From: a virus
Length of the DNA: 31,076 nucleotides
Virus record (IMG/VR): IMGVR_UViG_3300035664_000056
Location: 1-31,076 of that record
Strand: one strand, 5' to 3'
Positions 8,801 through 15,512 of this stretch are shown here, piece after piece. The notes beneath the pieces are model-generated. The model worked only from the letters and a program-made list of their open reading frames with translations. It had not been told where the DNA came from and searched no databases. Position numbers and translations under genes: made by a program. The stretch's first letter is position 1, and the number at the start of each line of letters is the position of its first letter.

Positions 8801-9419
8801 TCAAAGAGCTGGGGTTATAGCAGCAGCTTTAGCTGCTAACACTACAGGTAATTTTAATGCTGCCTTTGGAACTGGAGCATTAGCTGGCAATGCTACAGGT
8901 ATAGGTAGCTCTGCATTTGGCTATTCAGCTTTAAGTTTATGTACTAATAATAATAATTCTGCATTTGGATATTTAGCTTTAACTACTCTTAGTAGTGGAC
9001 AATCAAATACAGCTATTGGCGGACAAGCAGGTCAAGTAGTTTCAACAGGCAGTCAAAACACATTATTAGGAGCTTTTGCAGGTAATAGTGGCACTAACAA
9101 TCTTACTACTGGCTCTAACAACATCATCATAGGTTATAACGCTGCTGCATCATCAGCAACAGTGTCTAATGAGATAACAATAGGTAATGCTTCCATAACA
9201 TCTTTAAGAGTTCCTGGTCTTACTCTTACAGTAGGTGCTAAATGGATAAATGTAGGCACTAGCACAGTAGCAGCCTTAGTAGCTGCAGCAACAGCAGGTA
9301 ATGGTGCAAGAGCTTTTGTAACAGATGCCTTAGCACCAACATTTGGTGCGGCAGTGGTAGGCGGTGGTGCAGTATCAGTTCCTGTATATTCAGACGGAAC
9401 AACTTGGAATGTTGGATAA
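5814..9419 (+). CDS. Long tail fibre with NTAVG repeats and three nested modules
   Basis: AAAGGA lies 8 bases before the ATG. Residues 1-105 are a typical fibre attachment domain (DRVKETSTTTGTGTLTLAG, then EWEVGIGTV and FSAGTKDVFGTYP). From about 112 to 1135 the protein is mostly copies of an approximately 20-24-residue unit of the type NTAVGxxALxxNTTGxxN. This resembles trimeric adhesin head repeats, so the protein is probably a trimeric beta-roll fibre that binds the host surface. The repeats are broken at residues 243-329, 452-545 and 849-934 by versions of one module (listed separately). The body is doubled: each half starts with a VGKG(G/A)GA-ATNTAVG stretch and ends with SNEIT-GNAS-TSLRVPG. 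The C-terminus (VTDALAPTFGAAVVGGG to the end) is a common phage fibre end. Many antisense open frames here are codon-bias artefacts. Confidence 0.88.
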   Translation: MALVIKDRVKETSTTTGTGTLTLAGATTGYQSFSTAIGNTNTTYYTISTPTGSEWEVGIGTVAAGTLARTTILASSNGGSAVNFSAGTKDVFGTYPAGKAVYSDIESDITINGLRVGKGGGAVATNTAVGFQAINATATGTFNTALGYQALNANTSASQNIAVGYQALRVNTTGPRNTAVGDRALAANTTANDNTAIGYISLVNNITGLTNTACGGGTLSNNTTTNNNTAVGYFALNANTTAVATLGSITGGSGYTDGTYSAVAMTPVSGATFLTYPTVNVTVSGGAVTAVTLVTNGRGASVTTATVLTVAAALIGGTGSGFSIPVATFAAGSNNTAVGSSALTTNTTGNNNVAVGINALNLNTTGITNTAIGASACAANTTASLITGVGYLALTSNTTGTNNTALGASALRFNTTGASNTAVGVSALTGNILGAQNIAVGGSALAANTTNVATLGTIVGGTGYNGGASGGPLTVQASLSSGSTATTYPTLSITVTSGVITAATLVTNGVGFKDTTTVLTVTSAAMVTAGFAAGGSGFTVPVATLQSGGDNVAVGHQTLLSNTTGSFNTAVGRLALQNNTTGVRNTAIGQAALQANTTNNFSTAVGNNALTLSNAIANTALGQAAGQAVTSGTGNTLLGYNSGFSGTNNLTTGSNNTIIGQNAAASSATVSNEITLGNASVTSLRVPGIAATFGTDNSTISTLTVGKGAGAIATNTAVGVSALNNTNASSAFNTAVGFNAMASTTSGQSNTAMGRLALNTNTTGGQNTAIGQGALTNNSASGNTALGNSALNSNTSATGQVGLGYQSLLYTTTGASNTGVGYSSLQNNTLGANNVAVGRDSLIANTTAVATLGAITGGSGYTNGTYTGVVMTLSSGTAAGVYPTATIVVAGGAVTTVTLTAFGSRFLDTTTVLTAPAASIGGTGSGFTVPVATLATGGNNTAVGYQALNANTTASDVDAFGFQSMLSNTTGIANTAFGARTLRLNTTGIGNSAFGNQRAGVIAAALAANTTGNFNAAFGTGALAGNATGIGSSAFGYSALSLCTNNNNSAFGYLALTTLSSGQSNTAIGGQAGQVVSTGSQNTLLGAFAGNSGTNNLTTGSNNIIIGYNAAASSATVSNEITIGNASITSLRVPGLTLTVGAKWINVGTSTVAALVAAATAGNGARAFVTDALAPTFGAAVVGGGAVSVPVYSDGTTWNVG
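6540..6800 (+). repeat. Inserted fibre module, copy 1
   Basis: Residues 243-329 of the fibre. The module opens VATLGSITGGSGYTDGTY, has a YPTVNVTVSGGAVTAVTL core and closes with GTGSGFSIPVATF. It begins right after NANTTA and is followed by SNNTAVG, so the surrounding repeat resumes in phase. I recall the same Gly-Tyr-Thr-rich unit in other marine phage structural proteins. Confidence 0.8.
7167..7448 (+). repeat. Inserted fibre module, copy 2
   Basis: Residues 452-545. It opens VATLGTIVGGTGYNGG and ends GGSGFTVPVATLQ, with YPTLSITVTSGVITAATLV in the middle. It is about seven residues longer than copy 1 because of extra residues near both ends. It is inserted after AANTTN and followed by GGDNVAVG. 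Confidence 0.8.
8358..8615 (+). repeat. Inserted fibre module, copy 3
   Basis: Residues 849-934. It opens VATLGAITGGSGYTNGTY, has YPTATIVVAGGAVTTVTL inside and ends GTGSGFTVPVATLA. It sits after IANTTA and before GGNNTAVG. It resembles copy 1 more than copy 2, especially in the first 20 residues. Confidence 0.8.
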
Positions 9420-9433
9420 TTAAGGAGCAATAA

Positions 9434-9790
9434 ATGGCAATAAATTACACATGGTCAGTAACATCTATGTACACTCTACCTGAAGTAGAAGGTGAAACAG
9501 ATGTCGTAGTATTAGCACAATGGGCTGTATCAGGCACAGATGGCACATACTCAGAAACATTAGGTAGCAACACAACACAATTCACTATATCTGCTGAAGA
9601 CCCTAACTTCACACCTTACGATGAACTCACAGAAGAACAAGTCGTAGGTTGGATTAAAGACACCTTAGGTGCAGATGGTGTAGCAAGTTATGAAGCTACA
9701 ATTGCAGGAAGTATAGATGCACAAGCTAATCCACCTGTCACACCTAGCGAACAACCATTACCATGGGTAACACCTAGCGAAGTAGTGTAA
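9434..9790 (+). CDS. Small fibre-associated phage protein, function unknown
   Basis: AAGGAG precedes the ATG by 6 bases. The 118-residue acidic product starts INYTWSVTSMYTLPEVEGE, followed by TDVVVLAQWAVSGTDGTYS, a LTEEQVVGWIKDTLG helix and a Pro-rich end. I recall similar small proteins beside fibre genes in marine myo- and podoviruses, with a beta-rich first half and a helical second half, but know no proven role. It could be a fibre chaperone or a minor tail protein. It lies 14 bases after the long fibre and 2 bases before the next gene. Confidence 0.72.
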   Translation: MAINYTWSVTSMYTLPEVEGETDVVVLAQWAVSGTDGTYSETLGSNTTQFTISAEDPNFTPYDELTEEQVVGWIKDTLGADGVASYEATIAGSIDAQANPPVTPSEQPLPWVTPSEVV

Positions 9791-9792
9791 TA

Positions 9793-10332
9793 ATGTTAGG
9801 CTTTTGTGCCATATCTGAAGCACCTATAAGTGACTTAGGTGTACAAGACCCAGCCTTTAGAGCTTCTGCACAAGTCAACGGTTATGCCTATGTAACTGCT
9901 AACGGTAATCGCATTAGCTCATTTTCTGGCTCTATAAATGGAATAGCTACTGTTATAGCGGATGCTAATCGTGTTATTTCATTTAGTGGTGCTATTAACG
10001 GTCTTGCTTCAGTTACAGCATTAGGTAATGTTAATTATTCAAGTAATGGTAGTATAAATGGTTATGCTTATGTTACAGCACTAGGCAATGCAAATTATAG
10101 TGGCAATGGTACAATTAATGGTAACGCTACTATTATAGCAAAAGGAGTAATAAGAGGTGAAGGATGGACACCTATTACTCCGGGCGGAGAAACATGGACA
10201 GACATTACACCATCAACAGATACATGGACAGCAATGTCACCATCAACAGATACATGGTCAGATGTAACAGCAGGAACAGAGACTTGGACTGAAATTAGTC
10301 CTGGTTCAGATATATGGCTTCGTCAAGGATAG
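9793..10332 (+). CDS. Repeat-containing tail or fibre protein
   Basis: The start (MLGFCAISEAPISDL) is a known opening of small phage tail proteins. Residues about 25-120 hold five copies of an approximately 22-residue unit with the core INGxAxVTAxGN. The last 50 residues hold five copies of a shorter, about 10-residue unit with Trp-Thr/Ser (TWTDITPSTD, TWTAMSPSTD, TWSDVTAGTE, TWTEISPGSD). Both look like beta-strand repeats of an extended fibre. The gene lies between a fibre-associated gene and another fibre gene, with only two bases after the previous stop. The receptor target is unknown. Confidence 0.7.
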   Translation: MLGFCAISEAPISDLGVQDPAFRASAQVNGYAYVTANGNRISSFSGSINGIATVIADANRVISFSGAINGLASVTALGNVNYSSNGSINGYAYVTALGNANYSGNGTINGNATIIAKGVIRGEGWTPITPGGETWTDITPSTDTWTAMSPSTDTWSDVTAGTETWTEISPGSDIWLRQG

Positions 10333-10349
10333 TTTAACAAGGATAAAAA

Positions 10350-11186
10350 ATGGCAAAGAATAAAATTTCAGAGTTTAGTGCAACCGCAGCAAATAATACA
10401 GATATCACCAATATTAATATTGCTGAAGGATGTTCTCCAGCTAACGTAAACAATTCTATACGTTCACTTATGGCTTTACTTAAAGACCAACAAGATGGCA
10501 CAAGTGGAGATAACTTTACAGTAGGTGGTAATCTTACTGTTACTGGAACTACAACTTTAACTGGTGGTTTAGCATCTGCACTTCCTGTAGCAAGTGGTGG
10601 TACAGGAGCAACTACAGCTAGTGGCGCTAGAACATCTTTAAGTGCTGCTGTAACTGGAGCAAATGGTGACATTACATCACTTACAGGTTTAACTACTCCA
10701 TTATCAGTTGCACAAGGTGGCACAGGAATTACAGCACTTGGTACAGGTGTTGCTACTGCATTAGGACAAAATGTTTCAGGTTCAGGTAGTATAGTATTAG
10801 GAACATCACCTACTTTAACTACTCCTGCATTAGGTACACCAAGTGCAATAGTCCTTACTAATGCTACAGGCACGTCTAATAGTTTAAACGCAGGTATTGG
10901 TGTTAATCAAACTTGGCAATTACCAACAAGAGTATCAGGCACATCATATACAAATAGTACAGGTAAGCCAATACAAGCATTAGTTACTTTTAATGTTGAT
11001 ACAAGTGGAAGTGGTACTGTTGTTGTAGTAGTAGGTGGAGTTACCATTTCATCACAAAGCCATACTATTAGTTCAAGTGGCGGTGCTATTCCATATTCAA
11101 CTGCATTTATTGTACCCAACAGCACAGCATATACTGTTACCGTTACAGGCGGCACAAGTATTGCAACTTGGGCTGAATTAAGATAA
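10350..11186 (+). CDS. Tail fibre protein
   Basis: The first 45 residues (KISEFSATAANNTDITNINIAEGCSPANVNNSIRS stretch) are a very common phage fibre N-terminus. Then come GNLTVTGTTTLTGGL and two ASGGTGATT / AQGGTGITA turns, the collagen-free glycine hinges seen in many fibres, and LGTPSAIVLTNATG. The C-terminal 100 residues are a Ser/Thr/Val-rich beta domain that ends in ATWAELR and could bind a receptor. AAGGATAAAAA precedes the ATG. The stop overlaps the next start as TAATG. It is probably a second, shorter fibre of the particle. Confidence 0.8.
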   Translation: MAKNKISEFSATAANNTDITNINIAEGCSPANVNNSIRSLMALLKDQQDGTSGDNFTVGGNLTVTGTTTLTGGLASALPVASGGTGATTASGARTSLSAAVTGANGDITSLTGLTTPLSVAQGGTGITALGTGVATALGQNVSGSGSIVLGTSPTLTTPALGTPSAIVLTNATGTSNSLNAGIGVNQTWQLPTRVSGTSYTNSTGKPIQALVTFNVDTSGSGTVVVVVGGVTISSQSHTISSSGGAIPYSTAFIVPNSTAYTVTVTGGTSIATWAELR

Positions 11187-12799
11187 TGCCTACACAGCGC
11201 ATACAATTTAAAGAATGGTTACCAGACCAACCATCTATTTTAGATACAGTATCAGAAGCTAATAACGTCATTCCTTTAGCTGTAGGATATGGTCCATTTA
11301 AGTCAGCAGTAAACTATTCAGGTGCAGCTACAGAAGACCTTAATAATTGCTTTGCAGGCAAAATTAACAATGACGTATCTATATTTGCAGGTGGAGCAAC
11401 AAAGTTATTTAAAGTATCCTCTACAGACTTATCTATGGAAGATGTTACAAGAGCAGCAGGTGCATATACAGGTGTTAATAGATGGCAATTCGTTCAGTTT
11501 GGAAATACAGTATTAGCTTCCAATGGTTCTGAAAAAATACAAGCTTATGATATAACATCATCTACAGACTTTGCAGACTTAGCAGCCGCAGCTCCTGTAG
11601 CTAAATACATTACAATAGTTCGTGACTTTGTAGTAGGTGCTAATATAGGTGCTGGCACATACCCATCACGTGTTCAATGGTCAGATATTAATGATGAAAC
11701 AGATTGGACTCCTGGAGCTGCATCACAAAGTGATTTCCAAGAACTTCCTGACGGTGGTGACATTACAGGTATTACAGGCGGAGAGTTTGGTATTGTATTC
11801 CTAGAAAAAGCCATTGTGCGTATGTCATATATTGGCTCACCATTATTCTTTCAGTTTGACACTATCTCACGTAATGTAGGTTGTGTAGAAGGTGGCTCTA
11901 TAGCACAATATGGTGGTGTAACATACTTCTTATCAGATGATGGTTTCTATTCATGTAACGGACAACAAGTTACAGGTATTGGTTCAGAAAAGGTAGATAG
12001 ATACTTTTATGCTAATGCAAACATTGGTGATATTGACTCTATATCAGCAGCAGCAGACCCAGAACGTAATTTAATTATTTGGAACTACACAACAGTTTCA
12101 GGTAACAGAGCATTACTTATCTATAACTTTGAAACACAAAAATGGTGTGAAGCTGATACAGATGTAGATGTGTTATCAACATTAGCTACTACAGGCACAA
12201 CTTTAGACGGTATAGATACAGCTTATAACGTAACAGCAGGTTCTTTTGTAGTAGGCAAGTCATATACTATTAGAAGCATAGGCACAACAAACTATACACT
12301 TATAGGTGCAGTAGCTAATACTGTAGGCGTATTATTTACAGCTACAGGTGTAGGTTCAGGCACAGGTGTTGCTATTGATATGGCAGCAAGTGCAGCAGCA
12401 CTAAAGACTGTAGATACTCTTACAACTACACTAGACGATAGACTATATGCTGGTGGTAAATTCCTATTTGGTGGTGTTCGTGATACTAAAATTATCACAT
12501 TTACCGGAACTAATGCTACAGCAAACATTATCACAAACGACCTAGAATACGGTTATAACTCTGTGCTTACTCTTATCAGACCTTCTGTAGATAATGGCTC
12601 TGCAAGCGTTTCTGTGGCTTCTAGACGTATGTTAAACGATACTATTACTTATAGTTCATCTGTAACAGCAAGTGAAGAAGATAGATGTTCTGTAAGAAGT
12701 GCAGGTCGTTATCATAGAATTAGCCTTACCCCTACTGGTGCAGATTGGCATTCAGCTATTGGTTTAGATTTGGATTACACAACACAAGGTAATAGATAA
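11186..12799 (+). CDS. P22 gp10-like tail hub / DNA stabilisation protein
   Basis: The 537-residue product begins QRIQFKEWLPDQPSI and has the stretches VIPLAVGYGPFKS, FGNTVLASNGSEKIQAYD, RVQWSDINDETDWTPG, ITGGEFGIVFLEKAIVRMSY and YFLSDDGFYSCNGQQ. This is the beta-propeller pattern of podovirus tail hub proteins such as P22 gp10, which plug the tail below the adaptor and hold packaged DNA. A foreign-looking module interrupts the last third at residues about 349-397. Starts and stops overlap as TAATG on both sides. The call rests on recalled family pattern and on its place among adaptor, fibre and ejection genes. Confidence 0.8.
   Translation: MPTQRIQFKEWLPDQPSILDTVSEANNVIPLAVGYGPFKSAVNYSGAATEDLNNCFAGKINNDVSIFAGGATKLFKVSSTDLSMEDVTRAAGAYTGVNRWQFVQFGNTVLASNGSEKIQAYDITSSTDFADLAAAAPVAKYITIVRDFVVGANIGAGTYPSRVQWSDINDETDWTPGAASQSDFQELPDGGDITGITGGEFGIVFLEKAIVRMSYIGSPLFFQFDTISRNVGCVEGGSIAQYGGVTYFLSDDGFYSCNGQQVTGIGSEKVDRYFYANANIGDIDSISAAADPERNLIIWNYTTVSGNRALLIYNFETQKWCEADTDVDVLSTLATTGTTLDGIDTAYNVTAGSFVVGKSYTIRSIGTTNYTLIGAVANTVGVLFTATGVGSGTGVAIDMAASAAALKTVDTLTTTLDDRLYAGGKFLFGGVRDTKIITFTGTNATANIITNDLEYGYNSVLTLIRPSVDNGSASVSVASRRMLNDTITYSSSVTASEEDRCSVRSAGRYHRISLTPTGADWHSAIGLDLDYTTQGNR
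12230..12376 (+). repeat. Hitchhiking module inside the tail hub protein
   Basis: About 49 residues of the tail hub follow the pattern AGSFVVGKSYTIRSIGTTNY, then a GAVANTVGVLFTATG stretch and GSGTGVA. The same small unit recurs, as I remember, in unrelated phage fibre and tail proteins, where it appears to move as a cassette. Here it sits between the NVT and IDMAASAAALK stretches of the host protein. Confidence 0.6.
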
Positions 12800-13596
12800 T
12801 GGCACGTAGTGATATGTACCGTAAACTACCTTGGACAGGTGGTGATGCTAGAAGTGTAGCAGAGATTGTAAATAACCTTGTAGAAGGTAAAAGCAACAAT
12901 ACTGGTGAAGTTACTTTAAATACAGGCTGGGCTACAACTACCACAATATCTGATGAACGTATAGGTTATAATTCATATATAGGTTTAATGCCTATATCAG
13001 ATGCAGCAGAAGCAGATACAGCACCTTATGGTTCATTTAGTAATAATACAGACCAAACAGCACCAAGCGTAGGCTCAACTGCTGTAGTAGTTTATGATAC
13101 AACAGAAGAGTCTAACGGTGTTTATTTATCTAGTAGCAGTCGTTTAAATGTAAGAAATGCTGGAACTTACAATGTTCAATTTTCTCTGCAATTAGTCAAT
13201 AAAGATAATGCACCACAATATGCAGATATATGGTTTCGTGTAAATGGAACAGATGTTCCAAGAAGTGCTAGTAGGTTTGATATTCCAGAAAGAAAAAGTG
13301 CTTCTGACTGGGGTCATATTGTTGGAACAGTAAATATCTTTTTAGATATGAACGCTAATGACTATGTAGAAATTGCAGGAACAACATCAAGTACATTGGT
13401 TGGGCTTGAGCATTATGCAGCAGATGCTATTATTCCTAGACCTGCTATTCCAGCAGCTATTGTAACAGTAAACTATATTGCACCATTATCTATGGACAAC
13501 GTATATATTAGTGCACAACAAACAGGACAAGCTACTCTTACTCACTTTGCAAATGACACATCCAATAAGACATATCGTTATATAATAGTAGCGTGA
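12799..13596 (+). CDS. Virion surface protein with inserted C1q/TNF-like sandwich
   Basis: Residues 1-75 (DARSVAEIVNNLVEGKSNNTG, then TTTTISDERIGYNSYIGLMP) and the last 35 (NVYISAQQTGQATLTHFAND to YRYIIVA) look like the two halves of one small conserved phage protein. Between them, residues about 76-228 resemble a jelly-roll of the C1q/TNF type (NGVYLSSSSRLNVRNAGTYN, then DIWFRVNGTDVPRS and HIVGTVNIFLDMNANDYV). Such folds often bind sugars or proteins on the outside of particles. The gene overlaps its neighbours as TAATG and GTGA. The domain reading is from pattern memory; its place in the tail gene row supports a structural role. Confidence 0.7.
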   Translation: MARSDMYRKLPWTGGDARSVAEIVNNLVEGKSNNTGEVTLNTGWATTTTISDERIGYNSYIGLMPISDAAEADTAPYGSFSNNTDQTAPSVGSTAVVVYDTTEESNGVYLSSSSRLNVRNAGTYNVQFSLQLVNKDNAPQYADIWFRVNGTDVPRSASRFDIPERKSASDWGHIVGTVNIFLDMNANDYVEIAGTTSSTLVGLEHYAADAIIPRPAIPAAIVTVNYIAPLSMDNVYISAQQTGQATLTHFANDTSNKTYRYIIVA

Positions 13597-13991
13597 TATT
13601 ACATTACATACCTAAAGACCAACTTAGGACTCATTGGGAGTTTATTAAACATGGTCTTGAAATAGTCAGAAGCAAAGGTCATCCTGAGTGGTTAGTAGAG
13701 GATGTCTATTGTGATTGTTACGAACAACGCTCTATGGTATTTCTAGCTGTAACCGATAACAAACCTTATGGCTTTGTAGTATTACAACCTATAGGTAAAA
13801 CACTTCATGTATGGGCTGCATGGTCTACGATTAATAACGAATTATTACTTCAACAAGCGTTTCAAGAAATACAACAAATAGCAAAGAACGGTCAAAAGAC
13901 TAAAGTAACATTTAGTTCTCAACGTAGAGGTTGGGAACGAAAAGCAAAACAAATGGGTTTTAAACCTCAAACATGGGAATTTAATATTTAA
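13593..13991 (+). CDS. T7 gp13-like GNAT-fold protein
   Basis: The start is GTG, overlapping the previous TGA (GTGA). The 132-residue product has YCDCYEQRSMVFLAVTDNKPYGFVVLQ, the first strands of a GNAT acetyltransferase-like fold. It goes on with LHVWAAWS, and ends in a helix plus RRGWERKAKQMGFKPQTWEF, the typical final GNAT segment. Small proteins of this type lie beside the ejection genes of T7-like podoviruses (gp13), where they help morphogenesis or are enclosed in the head. The classical acetyl-CoA loop is not obvious, so catalytic activity is doubtful. Confidence 0.7.
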   Translation: MILHYIPKDQLRTHWEFIKHGLEIVRSKGHPEWLVEDVYCDCYEQRSMVFLAVTDNKPYGFVVLQPIGKTLHVWAAWSTINNELLLQQAFQEIQQIAKNGQKTKVTFSSQRRGWERKAKQMGFKPQTWEFNI

Positions 13992-13998
13992 GGAAACA

Positions 13999-14391
13999 AT
14001 GATGGGTATGCCAAATCAAAATTCAGCTTCTGCTGGTCAAGTATATTATGACAATACTACAGGTCAATATTACACCAATAATCAACCACAACAATCTAAT
14101 AATCCATTTGCTCAATTGTTTAGTCAATCGCCAGAACTAGCTGCAATGATGCGTGGTAATAGAAATTACATTGGTGGCAGTCCGTTAAACAATACTTATA
14201 ATCCATTGCAAGCTAATACAATGCAATCTAATGAAATAGCTCCATATCCAACAACAGAAAGTTTGTTTCCTGGGCTTAATGCTGGTTTAACACAAAACAT
14301 GCAAGGCACAACTTATGGTATGCCATCATCAGGCGCAGGTAGATTTTTAACTAGCGGTCTAATATCAAACAATACATCTAAAGGTCAATAA
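13999..14391 (+). CDS. Gln/Asn-rich virion-associated protein, unknown
   Basis: AAGGAAAC stands just upstream of the ATG. The 130-residue product is unusually rich in Gln, Asn, Ser and Gly (for example GQVYYDNTTGQYYTNNQPQQ) and has no membrane segment or known motif. One hydrophobic helix-like bit (PFAQLFSQSPELAAMMRGN) could dock onto another protein. Its place between the gp13-like gene and the ejection protein genes suggests an internal virion or assembly role. I do not recognise the family. Confidence 0.6.
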   Translation: MMGMPNQNSASAGQVYYDNTTGQYYTNNQPQQSNNPFAQLFSQSPELAAMMRGNRNYIGGSPLNNTYNPLQANTMQSNEIAPYPTTESLFPGLNAGLTQNMQGTTYGMPSSGAGRFLTSGLISNNTSKGQ

Positions 14392-14393
14392 CT

Positions 14394-15512
14394 ATGAAAT
14401 TATCTAACTCATTTAAATTACTTAATCCTATTTGGATTATGGATAACTTTTTAACATTTTATGGTGGTGGTGGCGCTCCAACTAGCTCTACAACTACATC
14501 TGGTATTGACCCATCTGTAAAACCTTATGTAACTTATGGTCTTGAACAAGGTAAGCAGTTATATGAAGGTAACACTCCACAATACTATGGTGGTCAGACT
14601 TATGTAGGACCTTCACAACAAACGCAAGCTGCTTTACAAGCTGCACAGAATCGTGCTATGGCAGGCAATCCTTTACTTCCTGCTGCTCAACAACAACAAC
14701 AAAATGTAATTAGTGGTCAATACTTACAAAACAATCCATACTTTAACCAAGCTCTTGCAGGTGCTGCACAAGGTGCTACACAAAACTACAATGATGCTAT
14801 TGCTGCTGCTCAAAGCTCTTTATCAAGAGCAGGTCGTTATGGTTCTAACGTAGGTGCTGATATTCAAAACAGAGCTGCTAGTACATTAGCAAATACACTA
14901 GCTAATAAATATGGTGAGCTTGCTTATCAAAACTATGGTGCAGAACGTGGTAGACAAGAAGCTGCTGCTATGGGCGCACCTGGTCTTGCACAAGCTGATT
15001 ATGCAGATATTCAACAATTAGCTAACGTAGGTAAAACTGCTGAAGATTATCAATCTCAAGCATTGCAAGCTGATATTGACAGATTCAATTACCAACAAAA
15101 CTTACCGTATCAAAAACTACAAAACTACGCTAATCTTATTGGTCAAACACCTATGGGAAGTGTATCTACTACCCAATCATCCGGTGGTGGCAAGATTGTA
15201 TGTACAGCTATGAACGCTGAATATGGATTTGGTAGCTTCCGTAACGCTATTTGGTTAGCTCAATCTAAAGACTTAGACCCAGCATACGAAAAAGGTTATC
15301 ACGCTCTATTCTTACCATTAGTAACCTATGCTTATAAGAGTGGCGAGAAAAGCACTCTACAACGCATTTTAAGGGGTGTTTTAGAGCATATCGCAAGACA
15401 TAGGACTGCTGATATCTGGAAACAAAAAAGAGGTAAAACTAGAGATACTTATGGCATGATTTATCGTGCTATCTTAGAGCCTATTTGCTACGTAGTCGGA
15501 AAGGCTAAATAA
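14394..15512 (+). CDS. Ejection-type internal virion protein with hydrophobic leader
   Basis: The first 22 residues (LNPIWIMDNFLTF within them) form a hydrophobic leader that closely resembles the start of the next gene. The middle (about 35-250) is Ala/Gln/Gly-rich helix with SSLSRAGRYGSNVGADI and NTLANKYGELAYQNYG, a pattern I recall from phage internal proteins. The last 110 residues form a distinct domain starting KIVCTAMNAEYGFGSFRNAIW with YHALFLPLV and a basic helix, also seen in several podovirus proteins. It probably travels in the capsid and is injected with the DNA. Start and stop overlap neighbours by TAATG or nearly so. Confidence 0.7.
   Translation: MKLSNSFKLLNPIWIMDNFLTFYGGGGAPTSSTTTSGIDPSVKPYVTYGLEQGKQLYEGNTPQYYGGQTYVGPSQQTQAALQAAQNRAMAGNPLLPAAQQQQQNVISGQYLQNNPYFNQALAGAAQGATQNYNDAIAAAQSSLSRAGRYGSNVGADIQNRAASTLANTLANKYGELAYQNYGAERGRQEAAAMGAPGLAQADYADIQQLANVGKTAEDYQSQALQADIDRFNYQQNLPYQKLQNYANLIGQTPMGSVSTTQSSGGGKIVCTAMNAEYGFGSFRNAIWLAQSKDLDPAYEKGYHALFLPLVTYAYKSGEKSTLQRILRGVLEHIARHRTADIWKQKRGKTRDTYGMIYRAILEPICYVVGKAK

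Noticed and set aside
6136-9222. Regularly spaced repeats as a CRISPR array
   Set aside because: The repeats are protein-coding, diverged at the DNA level, and in one continuous reading frame; there are no identical repeats separated by unique spacers.
10334-10873. 179-residue open frame on the minus strand, opposite a fibre gene
   Set aside because: It fully overlaps the well-supported fibre gene at 10350-11186, and its composition (Pro/Val/Ala) mirrors that gene's Gly/Thr/Ser codons.
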